Source: Angiostrongylus vasorum (taxonomy: Eukaryota > Nematoda > Chromadorea > Rhabditida > Metastrongylidae). From it: a DNA stretch of 64,000 bases. The stretch covers positions 792,001-856,000 of the forward strand of contig JADANN010000355.1 in NCBI GenBank assembly GCA_018806985.1. Reading direction: 5' to 3'. Shown here piece by piece: positions 1 through 13,328 of the stretch (positions within the stretch are counted from its first letter, which is position 1; every line of letters starts with the position of its first letter). Under the pieces are notes generated by a model. It saw nothing but the letters and a program-made list of their open reading frames with translations, was not told where the DNA came from and made no database searches. The translations under genes and the position numbers were made by a program.

Positions 1-2777
1 GCTTTGAACAGATTTAGACGTAAAATAACACATTAGAAAGTGATACGGCTCTTTCTATAAGCCTCTAAAGTCGTTATCATCTCAAGTACTCTGATTGTCC
101 ACAAATCGATGGCAGTTGTCGAAAAACCAGCTTTCTTGCAAATGGAATGAACTAGTTTTTCTATTGTCTCATTGGCCTTTACACAACTGTACGTACAGAT
201 GTGTCTATGTGAAAAGCAAAAGTAGGATTCTTATGAGATTCAAAGGAACTTTTTCTTTCTTAAAGAAAGTACGAATCGGCCTTTTCCATCTCAAAAGTCT
301 AGTACAAAGATTTAATGGAATTAACCAGTTTAGTATTGACACCCCTATACATAAGTTCGAAAAAAAAAGAAAACCATATTGCAAAAACTGAAACCATTTC
401 ATGAATGGAACTACACATAAAAAGAATACTGTAGACTTACAAGTGGGTATTGCGAAGTAGTTAGAGGTGCACCGCAAAATACACGTGGTCGTAGGTTCGA
501 TCCTGCTCCCCAAAGTAGTACCATTTCCGGCAGATGTAGTCACAACATGTGGCTCATAATGTATTGTTTTATTTTGCATATCCAGTGAACGCATTCATAT
601 GAACGATGTCAAGCGCCTTATGAAGGATCTATAACGCTAAATTTTACGTGGTTCATCCTCATCTACTTCTTACGGATTTAAGCATGTACCAAAAACAACT
701 ATATGATTACCTTCAGTTCCATGAAGTTCTTGGTTTTCCTGCGCCTGACTGCTTTTTTACTTTTCCTTACATATGTATTCGTAATGGTGATAGTCGAACA
801 ACGATAGGGGGCTCATTCTCATGACACGGTCACTAAATGGAGACAGAAGAGTTCAACATTTTTTATCCGGAAGCATAGTTACGTGAGTTACGGGTAAACC
901 TGTGCCATACACAGCTCCCGAGAAGGCAACTCGTGGTTGTGTTCTCATCGAAAGCCGTAAAAAATAAGACACCATGCAAAAACTGTGACCATCTTCGTGT
1001 GCCTCAAGTAAGCCAAACCTACTAGGAGTCCTGGTGTGCAACGGGACGAATGAAGTTTAGTGGTCTCAACTGGAATTATTCGGTTATCAATAGGATTACA
1101 ACTGATACAGATAATGGGTGGAAAGCTTGTTTGCATGTGACTCTGTCACGCGGATCTATTAGGCCAATAGCCTGCAATCAAGTGACTGAAGAAAGTACAT
1201 TGGAGGAGACTCGTTGTCGCATCCAACAAATAATCCCCATGTTCACTCCAAGAGGACCCGACATTATACCTCTCAGAACATATGTTCCTCACGGCATAGC
1301 ACGATGAAAGTTGCTGTTATCCCACAATGTACATTAAACTTAGGCAGTGTCAGACAGTAAGTCATTGTGTTCCTTGAACGAGTGAATCTCACTGGATAGG
1401 CCTTCACTATTGTCGGTTCGATTAAGAAAAGCGAATATAGATGATTTTCTACCGAATAGTGAGGAAGGCGATGATTTTGCAAAAACCATTGCAAATTTGA
1501 ACCTTGTGTAATGAACTCTTTATAGTAATAGTCGTTGGCATTCTAAGGGAATCAAACAACTGATTCAAACCAACTCTTTGCCCATTCCATCAAAATAAGC
1601 CCCATTTTTTATACCATTCACGGCCCAGTTGAAATATGCACTCACATTATGTACATTATTTTCTTTTTTTCTTCTTCAGATTCGTATCAGCACAGGTTGG
1701 TGAAGAAGTGACTGCGGTTTCGGACCGTGATTTTTAAATCGTTATAACTAGGCCTAAAAATACCTTTATTAAAACGAAACAAGATTTATTGATCCTGATA
1801 GAAACTAAAGTTATCAAAGCGACGAATTTCCGGAACATTTAGTGATCGCCGTTAAGAAACCCGCCATTATTAGGTTAAGAATAAAAACGAAGATTCTTTG
1901 ACCTCACTGTGACATACGATGAAAACTTGGTCCTATATGGCAACGGACGAGCAGTACTTGTACCGATATGAAGTCCCTAAACACTTTCGCAAACAGGCGG
2001 TAAAAGGTTTAAAACCGTGACAGCAGAATTCGTCCACTAAAAACTTTCTAAATCGTTGAGAAACGATCACAACAAAGAAGTACTGCCAGAAATCGACGAA
2101 ATGTGGGAAGTACTACAACATTTTGGATTAGTATATACCAACGAAATCTGCTGAGATAAAACATCCAACGATTCACTGCATAACTAACGCTGCTTCAACA
2201 AGTTAGCCTGGAGTACTCTACCTCTCTCACTGTACTCATTGAACAACCCTCCAACCAATCATCACTTTTTCTAAACATCATGGCAACTTCAGAGAACTTC
2301 CACTTAAGAAAATCTTCGATAATCGGACCTCTGTTAAAGAAATGCCTTCGAAGAAATTCGTTAATTCAAGAACTTCAGATGTTTTGTTAGCAAAAGTGTG
2401 TACACTTTAACGCTGCTGGAGATATTTGCAAAACTACGGACTGCTGGTGTCTGCGGTGGGGAACGAACACGTTATTACCCTTATGGAGGGCTAACGCGTT
2501 CACCACGTTTTTCTCAGCCACATTATTAACCCTATGACGATATTATGTACACTTTATTAGTTCTTTTTTTCGATTGATCTATTTCGTTTTAGTACAGTTA
2601 TAAAGATTTGAAGGTCACGATCCGAAACTTATTTGCACTCAGTTACTTTTTTTCCAAAATGTTCCAGTTTTTTCGTTTATAAATGTCTCAACTCTTCACT
2701 CTAATAAAACCGAACTTCAAAAGACCAAGGGTAGTCCGGAGTCAATGTAAAAAAATGAGAATTGAATTCCACTAGGT
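1..2777. other. Upstream stretch without a supported gene
   Basis: I find no convincing coding exon here. It contains a worn tRNA-like SINE (about 445-640), a short sense fragment of an RTE 5' region (about 1160-1250) and one arm of the fold-back repeat (about 2425-2535). A 33-codon open stretch begins at ATG 1919 but matches nothing I recognise. The promoter and any 5' untranslated exon of the downstream acyltransferase gene should lie here, but no clear element is visible. Confidence 0.5.
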
Positions 2778-5700
2778 ATGGAAACAGACTTGCGGCATCG
2801 CGAACAGACGACGGCGAAGAATGAGGAGCAGAACCACAACATGAGATCGTTCAAGAATCCTCGAACGATGGACTTTAAGGAAAAAAAATTTGAGACGAGA
2901 GAATCACTGCTCACGTAAGAATTCTAAATTATTCACACTAGAATGTCTTTCCAAAGCAATCTCTAAGTCGAATATTCGAATGGTAGATATTTAGCAAGTA
3001 GAACGTCGGAAAAAACAGAAATATAGCATAAATATTGACTACTTTGGAGTAATTCAATCTCAGTTATTTTGAAGCAACTACTATATAAAGTACTGGTCTC
3101 AATTCAATGCGAGAAAGAGGCTTGAGAGGTGAGACGGACTGTGTTTGCTCGTACATAAATGCGAGTCAGCAGTTAGGTTAGGAATAGATTACTCTTCATT
3201 TTCATTTCTATAGCAATCATAATCACTTAAGCAAAAACCGTGAATGAGAACAGCACAAAGAGAATAGTTACAATCAGCGTGATCTTGTGATAAGATATGG
3301 AAGGAAAGTTAGGCAAGAAAATCCATTACCTTTTAAGAAATGCCTGGATACCGGGACAATCTGTGTTCACGAAAAATCATAGCGATCCTCGTAGAATCTC
3401 CATTTGGGCAATGTTTCTGTGATTCAGTAGAACTTACCCTCTGGAATCACAAGATATTCGTCTCATCGCGTACAAGGATTGTCACCACGAACACCCCTTC
3501 CTACCTTCCAGGTCCTTCCAGGCACTGTTGGTCGAGTTCAATACCCAGGATCAGGTTAAGCCGCTGAAATGTTAGTAGGGACATAAACCAAAGATAATAT
3601 ACTTACAAATTGTGATGAACAATCCGAAAAAGATACACTAACAGGAAAACTCATTTTCGTTGCCACCACAATTTGGCGCGCCTTTTTCAAACAATAATTC
3701 ACTCATGTGTAGTGATCATACCTAGAACTACTCCCCCCTAAGTAATGTGGAGGAGGAAAGTATCGGAGAAAGATTCGAGCAGGGTTTTGGAGACAATAAG
3801 TGGAAAGACCGCCTTCAATAAACATCTGCATCAATAACCAATTGTAACTTGTTTTTAGAGTTGTTCTGCAGAAAAAAAAATGTTAATTCGACTAACATTT
3901 CTTTTACAGAGTGCTTTTTCAAGAGAGTGAAGAAATCCGTGTGATATACAATTTATTCGCTGCCACCTTTGTGTTGTTCTTCCTTAGAGCTTTGATCGAT
4001 GATACCTTTACACATGGAATGTAAGTGTTTACTTTAGTTTTCTGTATGACCTATTTCCGGTCACCCGTAGCGCAATGGTTAGAGGTGCCTCGAAATTGAC
4101 ACGTAGTCTTTGCTTTGACCTAGCGCCGCGGGGAAACTCAGCCCTCTGGGAATATTGGTACCAGACTTGTCTGGGAGAATACGAACACTGGAATGGTATA
4201 TCGGTGAGCCTAGAAATTCAGTGAATCGGTCAAATATGCAATGAATCACGTCTACTATAAATGAACCCGGGTGGTGATGGCTGAATGCAAAACACTTTAT
4301 CCTTTGTGATTTCATTCACTATGATTGGACCTATTGCAGGCCATTTCACCATTTCTGGTTGATCGCATGGAATTTCGAACAATTTCCAGCGACAATGTTC
4401 GTATGGTTGTTAATGTTTCTCTCAACTTTTGTACCCTATACGGCATTTAGAATATGGGCGTACATTCCAGCAAAAACGAGCAATTTCAGAATGGTAAGAA
4501 ATTTCGAACAATCTTATTCCTAGAGCGATTTCAAAAGCAGCAGTTCCAAGGCCACGTTCTCGAGAAAAATCAGTGCTAATCTTTTCAGGTTCCTATTCTA
4601 CTCCTCTACGTACTTTACCTAGTGGCGTTTTTCTACTTTCCACTAAGATTTCTGTTTTCTCGCCAATTGAACTGTGCTTGTTCATTCATCATAACATGTG
4701 AAACAGTGGGTAGTTCACGGTCTTTATTAACATTTAACTGCTTTTTTAAAATTCTCCTTTAAATTTCGAGTTCACTAACCAAAATTGGTTGATGTGACGA
4801 CCGTAGATTCTACAAACACCACTACTCATGGTTAGTGAACTATGCAGAACATTCTGCTTAAAATGAAAGAATGAAAGAAGGAATCATCTGAGTTCTACTT
4901 AATTATTACCAGATTACTTCACTTGAAAAAACTCTGTGGAGGTTGAAGGCCAAAAAAAACCCTCTAAGAGACGATACAATTTTTGCATAACAAACTCAAA
5001 GCGGTGTGTGTGAATTTCAAAGCGTACAGTGCGAGAGCAATGGCCGTCTTTCAATTTGAGCCAAAATATCTTATCTCATAATGAACTTTATTAATTCTAA
5101 CAAAAACTAAAAGACTCTACAAATCATTACCTACAAGATGCAAGTTCTCTTATACCAAGTTTAAACTATACTTTCTGAAACCCACAAAACGTATATCTCA
5201 AATTTCTTGTGTCAAAGCTCGTAACCCGAACACCAAAGCAATCGAACGATCGGGATTTCGTCTAGCAAGACGGGATAATTTTCCCCAATGCACCGTTGTT
5301 TATTGTGGCTGCCAAGTTTGTGTGGAAAATCTTAAAAAATCAGAACTGATACAGTATCTTCTAAAAAAATTGTATAGATCCATAAGGCGATAAAGCCTCT
5401 TCTATAAGACAGTCTCTTATATGAGTGTGTAAAGTCCTCATCTCCTTCGCTACGCTGTTACTGGAGAAATTGTCCACAGTTGTCGAAAAAGCCAGCTTCA
5501 TCATTAACTACGATTATTGTCAAGTAGTGGAAGAAAATAATAAGTTAGAATTGTTTGACCACAGGACTTCCTATAAAAATTGAAAAGGAAAGAAAAGCAA
5601 GTACATTGCTTTCCGAACAATTACCAATTTTCCCTCTTAGGCTTGAATTCTATGTTAATTTGAGAAAGGAAATCTACTTGGTGATTTTCAGTAGTCCAGA

Positions 5701-8700
5701 GTATTTGAGGAGTTCAGGACTTAATCGAATTACAGAGGAGACTTTCCCGCGTTGCTCTTACACTACGAATAATTTTTTCCAAAGCACTCCTTTATTTTAA
5801 TTTCTTTTGCAATCAAAGTTTAAAGGAACACTAAGGTATGTAGATTCTAAGCTTTTCTAGTCCAATTTAAAGATACACACTATTATCCATGACTATTTAG
5901 TTGTACTAAAACGATCACGTATGCGTTGAAATCAATACATGTGGTTGCGAATGTGTTAAAAGAACGATAGAGATTTAGTATATCTAAAATCACTACGAAG
6001 TACTGGTAAAGCGACAGTCGATGTTTAAATGAACTCTACTTGAAATCCGAAAAAATCTGAAGAACGTAAGAACACAGGGATAAAGAACATACAAATAGGT
6101 TCTAATCAATATACAAACACAAAATTGAAAAAAGAAACTCCGTATGGAAAAACATTACTGTAAAATCTGAGTTTTACACCTAATACCAATCTAACAAATA
6201 TATTCTAAGACCTTTAAGTTGATTTCTTAACAAAAACACCTAACTGGATACAAAGAGCGCGACACACCGTTGTGAATTTAGCACCTATTAAAAGATGTGA
6301 ACCCCTTTAACTGAGTTGTTTTCCTTCATGTTCCTATGTTTTCACTAGCTGATTGGTTTCTAATGCTATTTGTTGTTTTACTGAGCCTTTTATCTTCATA
6401 ACGGTTTTTCTTTCGTTTTAGACTCGCATTGCGATGAAACTTCACTCATTCCTACGCGAGAACCTGCCACGAGCCATCGCGAAAAGGAACAGTGATGAAG
6501 TTGTTCAGGTAACAGCTTCCCGTGTAAATGATCTTGCCTTTTTTTCTTTTTTTTGTTTAAAACGATAATCCGTTCGCACTAATTAATTAATTCCTCGAGG
6601 ATAAGCCATGCATTCGACCTCATTACGGATCCTGGAGGTGACTGCACACATATCTGAGCTGAGCAGTGATTTACGTTGGGCTATTCATGTACCAATTCAA
6701 TGCTTTTTTTTCCTTCACAGAAAAATCTGGTAACAATTTGATCTGGGGGGCGATGAGGGTGCACGTATGTATTCCAGGGTATCTATAACCATTGCAAGAC
6801 ACCAGCCCTTTGTCTGTTCATCTAAAATAACTGATAATGTGATCCGTCAACCAAAAAATTCTGTCGAATTCGAATCTCTACTTCCAACGGACACCGCTGA
6901 GATGACATGTTGCCAGTATTTGCGTTACTCTTCCCCATTTCAACAATGAGCAGGTGTTGGACGATTTCGTAACCAGAGATGAAATATCCGACTCTCATGC
7001 CAAATCTCCGTTGTGTTCTTGGTGAAACTCTAAAGGAACATCTCTCTTTGTGTTTCCGAACAAATATCACAGTGAGCATAATTCTCTCTATAGTTACCTT
7101 AAGAAGTGCCCGAATATCATGTGACGAACACAGCCGAATTGTGAACAAGGCAATTTATCTTATCGATGAGAGCATTCATTTATCCAAGTTCTACGAGACC
7201 AATTCACCACATAACGACTGCATTTGTCTAAGAAGTCCCTTCCTAAATGCTATATTTTCACATCCCACTTCATCTGATTCTCTAGAATCGTCCACAAGAG
7301 GAAAAATTTTGGCAATTGGTTATCGGTCGAGAACAGTATCAAGAACCTCTACCATCTTTCGTCCCCGTAGATTTCGAGGAATAAGTCTTCGAAAGCTTCC
7401 AGATGATCGAAAGATTGTCATAGACATATGATATATTAATTATTGTAACTGATTCTAGAAGGATTACTTCATTTTGGAAGCTGTGTTCAGGTTGTAGCAA
7501 AACGTTCCTGTTCAACCAATTGTGTCGGTCATACGCCTAGAGTTCTCTCATAACACCTATTTGTGCTATCATTTTGCTCATACCGCAAATTTTTGTTTCA
7601 CACATGGCAACTGCGTGTATTGCTTCCAGTTTCATAAGCACCCATGATTAGATAGCGATGGCCAACGAATACGGTGAACACCTCTATCCATTTTATCTAT
7701 ATTTTTGGTGGTCCTATTTCTTCATAAACAAAATGATCGAATTGAACGAGGCTTTAGAGTGCCCTTGGGACCCCGTTTCTCATGTGTCTGCCGACTTGTC
7801 TTCTCATCGTTTTATCAACCTGTGCCTTGATTTAGATGTACATACGAAGTTTGCGTTCGCGAAGAAAGACGTACTTCTAACGTTTCACGTTTGTTAAAAA
7901 TCTATGGAGATCACGACAAGTGGTACAATGCAGGAAACCTCTATGATCCTAACTTTTAAAAGTCGTTAGGGTGGAAATCACGAATCGAGATCAGTCGGGT
8001 GCTTGGCTTCTCCAATGTTCTCACCCTATGCACAAATCCATTCTTCATAAACAGGAAGCTAATCGGAAACCATTAAAGTTTTTTAATCTTTTTGGCTACT
8101 TTTCTGGCAAAACGATCACCATTCATTGAGAATTAATTCCTATTGAAGGTATTCAATAAACATATTTAGTTCGTAAATTAAAGCGTGAAAGAAGTCGGTT
8201 CTAATCCAATTCCATCATCCATTCCATCATTCTGCTGCGCTGCAGGATTTTGCAACCTGAATTTTCGAAAGTAACAAATAAGTGCAAAAAAATCTGAACT
8301 GCTTTTCTTCCTCTGAAATGTCCTGGTCTACTACGGAGATCAAGGGCGCGTGTGGCGCAGTGGCCAGAGGTGCCCTTCAATACACGTGGGATCGATCCCC
8401 GCATCATAGGCGCGCCAGGCCCACTTCCCTCTGGGGTCGGCACATTGGTACTATACCTATCTGGGACGATAGCAGCACTGGCTCGATACATCGATAGGCC
8501 ACCGCGAGTCATTGTAAAGGGCAGATATGCATTCAATCACCTTTAAACAATGCTTAATGAAGTCGAATGCATGGCGCATCCATCATGGATTGATCAAAGC
8601 CGACAGCTTTATCATTTATCTTTTATTAAGATGATCTGCTAACGCAAAACGTCCATCACGTAGGTATCACCAATAATTTCTCATGTTTCACTGTGAGTTC

Positions 8701-8923
8701 TTCTACAGTACTCCGTGGTCGGTAACCACTACCAAGAGGTGCAGTTCGAATAAGCCTCATTGGCATGATCTACTAAGAATTTCTCTTCTTCTACGTGTTA
8801 TTTCCGTTTAGAGTGATCTTGTTCTAGTTCCTATATATATACATATATATATATATAATATATATATAATATATATTATATACATAATATATATTATATA
8901 TATAATATCTATATAATATATAC

Positions 8924-8965
<42 letters not shown>

Positions 8966-11900
8966 TATACGAAGTCATCGGCGGGCGACTTGATCCATTA
9001 ACAACGACACTGCTATGGTGGTATCAAATAGATATCTTCTTCCACATGTAAGGACATGATGAATCTCTAATTTCGTCTAAACCTCCCTTTTAAAATTTTG
9101 ACCGATTCTGGATTTCTTCCCAGTAACATTCTTTAATCTCCTAATGATTCAGATAAAATTTTCGTAACACTTCTAGATGCGCACCACTTCCTACGAATTC
9201 TCAATGTTATATAACTTCGACTTTTTCTTCGTCAGAGTTTGATGGCGGCGCGTAAACCACGAAGATTGTCAAAGCCGGAATTGATCCACATCTTTTTAAT
9301 CGTAAACGTCCAATTCGGGTTGTAAGTTGTTCGAATGAATCGATGTTCATGGGCAAACTCGTGCTGACGAGAACGCCTACGCCGCCGACTCCTCTGCTGT
9401 CGCATGTTCCGAGGAACAGTTCTTCTCCGGTGTCATAGACGGCGTTGAAAGGCTGGCGTTTTCTCGTCTCGGCCAGGCCGATGACGTCGTACTTTATCCT
9501 TCTTGCTTGCATGAGCAAGTCTTCTGTCGAGGACTCGGATGCAAATGTACGTGCATTGTAGGTACAGATTGTCATCATAGTTCTTTGAAATGCAGGCAGC
9601 TTCCATTGGCCCTGAGATTTTAACAGCCTCTCCGTACTCGTCCAACCCAACGCTGAGAAATTGGGGGGGCTCTTTCGGGGTCAGGGGAAAGGGGCCCGTT
9701 TTTTTTTACTGTTTTTAGCTTTTTTGATACCCATGTATAGCTTGCTGGGCTCTGAGCGTGGGGCTGGGTATACTCACGGATAGCTTGCCAGGCTCTCCCA
9801 GAGTGGACATGGAGCTTATTTGTTGGAGACGACTCCGAGCCGCCTCCCATATACATCCCTGTCACTTGATTGCAGGCTTTTGCCGGAATTAACTCGTAGA
9901 ATACAATCTGCATAAACCAGAACGCACCCACACACGCGTACATGAATACGTACCATAAATGCAGAAAGTATGTGCCAAATCGGCACAGCAGAAATCGGGA
10001 GTCCATCCCTGGATCCACCTGCGTTTCAGGGAAGCAAAGTCGCTTTTTGGTACGCGATTAACCCCCTATCCGCCACCTGGGGACGCGTCACGTAGCTTCG
10101 CGACTAACCGGCTCGAGATCCATCGTATGAGGGAGATCCGTGGCATTCTATATGGACTTGGAGAACTTCTCAGAGAAGACCACACATTCTTCAAGGTCAT
10201 CACTGGAGATTTCAATGCCAAGATTGGACCAAGAAGAACGTCTGAAGAATGTCACATTGGGATACAAGGATTAGAATGGAACGAACAGCGTGAGCGGCTG
10301 TCTGAGTTTATCATGGCGACCAAGACAATCCATGGTAACTCACAATTCCAGAAGCCCCACCCTCAGCGGTGGACGTGGGAGTCTCCCAGTGGAGAGTACC
10401 ATAACGAAGTAGACCACATCATAGTAAATAGAAGGTTTTGCCTAACCGATGTTGCTGTTGTCCCAAAATTCCACACGGGATCAGACCACCGTCCCCTTCG
10501 TGCAAGATTCTATTTCTCGCGCAAAGGAGAACAAGCCTCTAAATTCAAAAACTGAAGTCCCAGAACCACCATAAGCTGGGACTTATCCAATTCATTAGTC
10601 GGCTGCTGGGAAGATGCCGTTGTCGATAACATCGACGAAGAACACGATCGGCTCATTCAACATCTTCACGTTAGCACTATGAAAGCTGAGAATCCGAAAG
10701 TCACCAAGAGGAGACGTTTGTCTCCAGAAACACTCGAGCTGATACGCCAGCATGGAATCTCACGAGCTGCAGACAACCGCGAACTAACGTCCGAACTTGC
10801 AAAACAATGCAGACAGGCGACAAAAGAAGATCTTAAAGAGAGAAGAGCAGCAGTAATGGTCGAAGCTGCAGAGGATGCGAAAAGCATTCGCAAAGGCCAC
10901 CGAAGCTTCGCCAATTACAAGACCAAAATGATTGCACTCCGGCGCCCAGACGGAACAGTTACATCGTCCAGAAAGGCAATGGAGAAAATTATCCACGAAT
11001 ACTACTCGGATCTCTTCGATAGCCACGTCCACCTTCCGTCATATGAAATAAAAGAGGATGGATATGTTGTACCATCGGTTTTCCCTTCCGAAATCCGACA
11101 TGCCGTCTCGTCGATGAAAAGTCGAACAGCACCAGGTCCGGACGGGATAAGATCAGAACCCCCCGAAGAACCTTCCGCCAGTCCTCGTAAACACACTGGC
11201 TCGGCTCTTCACACGTTACCCTGTCCCAATGCAAGGTTCCCTACCTACTGGAAGACCAGCAAGACCGTGTTATTGTTCAAGAAGGGTGACCTACACGACA
11301 TCGGCAACTATCGCCCAATCTGCTTGTTGTTTGTCGTTTACAAATTTTCCACTCCAGTCATCTTAAACAGGATTGACAGAACGCTGAACGAAGAACGGCT
11401 ATGTGAGCAAGCAGGGTTTCGAAAAGGGGCTTAGTACGATGGACCACATCCACGCGGTAACAAGGTTCATTGAAGTATCGCGAGAGTACAAAAGACCGCT
11501 CTGTCTCACCTTCATCGATTTACAAAAGACCTTTGATTCAGTCGAGATAGAAGCAGTCTTGGAAACCCTGGATAGTCAAGGAGTCCCTACTCAGTAGATA
11601 AAGATTCTTCGTGAGCTGTACAAAAAATTTCACAAGGAAGATATCACTATTCTACAACGATTTTATCGTTGATGTCAAAACAGGAATTAGGCAAGGCGAT
11701 ACCATCTCACCAAAATTATTTACCGCCACTCTCCAGAACGTCATGCGAACATTGGAATGGGATAATATGGGAGTGAAAATCGATGGTCGGAAATTACACT
11801 ATCTTCGCTTTGCTGATGACATCGTCCTTAGAACACCAAACATTAGCCAAGCGGAACGTATGCTTACCGATTTTGGTAAAGGCTGTGGAAAGATTGATCT

Positions 11901-12758
11901 TCAACTAAATCTCACAAAAACGATGTTCATGAAGAACGGATTGGTTTCGCATGCCCCATTCATGCTCAACGGAACGATATCTCCGAATGCTCCAGTTATA
12001 TCTATCTAGGATCAAGTAAGGGAAGGGATCCGAAGCGGCGATCTGCGTCGTCGATCAAAAACCAAAGATGCCGTTCTGTACGCCAAACAATCGAAGATAA
12101 GGTGGGCCCGACACGTAATGCGTATGAATGACAACCGATGGACAAGAGCCCTTAGTGACTGGATTCGTCGGGATGTCAAACGTACTGCAGGAAGACCACC
12201 GACCCGATGGTCAGAGTTCTTCACAAAGAGCCTTGAAGAAAGATATGATACTCAACTAGTCCCTAGAGCAAGCAGAACCCATTGGGCTACTCTTGCACGC
12301 GATATGGAAAAATGGAAGATTTACTGGCGCTCGCTCGAGTCACTCGACGATCAACGGGACTACAAGTGATACAGGGCCCATGTGGCGCAGTGGTTGGAGG
12401 CGCCACTGCGACACACACGTGGAATCGATCCCCGCGCCCATGGCCCATCAAGCCTTCCATCCCTCTGGGATCGGGAAATTGGTACCAGAATTGTCTGGGA
12501 GGATAGCAGCACTGGCTCGATACATCGGTAGGCCACCGCGAGTCATTGTAAAGGCCAGACATGCATTCAGTCACCTCTAACAATACTAAATGAAGCCGAA
12601 TGCATGGCGCATCCCTCAGGGATTGATCAACACCGAGAGCTTTTACAGCTCTTTAATATAGATATATATATATATATATACACATATATATGTATGTATG
12701 CAAACATATATGCGTACATACATGTACACGTATGTACATATACGTATGTGTGTGCATA

Positions 12759-12828
<70 letters not shown>

Positions 12829-13276
12829 GTCCCAACGGTTTACCGCCTCATCGTGGCTGGGAGGTGTTCCTGAATGTCGGACTGCGATGTGCATCAGCGC
12901 GGGGGGTTCGTTACCCCCGCAGGGTCTCCCAAGCTGAGAAGGAGTCCGGTGTTTCCAAAAAGGAAGCCCCGCTAAGAGTAAACCAATACCAGGATCCGCC
13001 ACCGTCCTGGTATGAAAGCTGCACTGTGGCCGATCTTCCTCAGATCGACGAAGGCTGCGACTGACTACGTGATGAAGACCTAGGGTTGACTTTGGCCAGG
13101 CTAATCTCAGGATTCTAGGGAACCATAATGGCTTAACAAGGAAATCTCCGTAAAATGGAGATTATGCTGGGGCTCGCACAAGCAGTGAGGAAGGACCGTT
13201 TAAGTATCAAGTTCAAGTTTTTTAAGCATATGTATATATATATACATATACATATGTAGGTGCATGCATAAATATA

Positions 13277-13328
<52 letters not shown>

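Noticed and set aside
8344..8440. A tRNA gene (box A and box B present)
   Set aside because: The same unit recurs many times with a 200-bp shared body and tail; it does not close into a full cloverleaf with an acceptor stem. It is a SINE head. The same applies at every family A copy.
9433..9645. Second-frame open reading frames within the RTE endonuclease
   Set aside because: Shadows of the true endonuclease frame, which carries the family motifs. The same applies at 11002, 41700-41922 and 42725.
12643..13002. Long open frames of repeated Tyr-Ile across (TA)n tracts
   Set aside because: These are artefacts of TA microsatellites, which are open in several frames on both strands; also at 13222, 26668-27056 and 12653.
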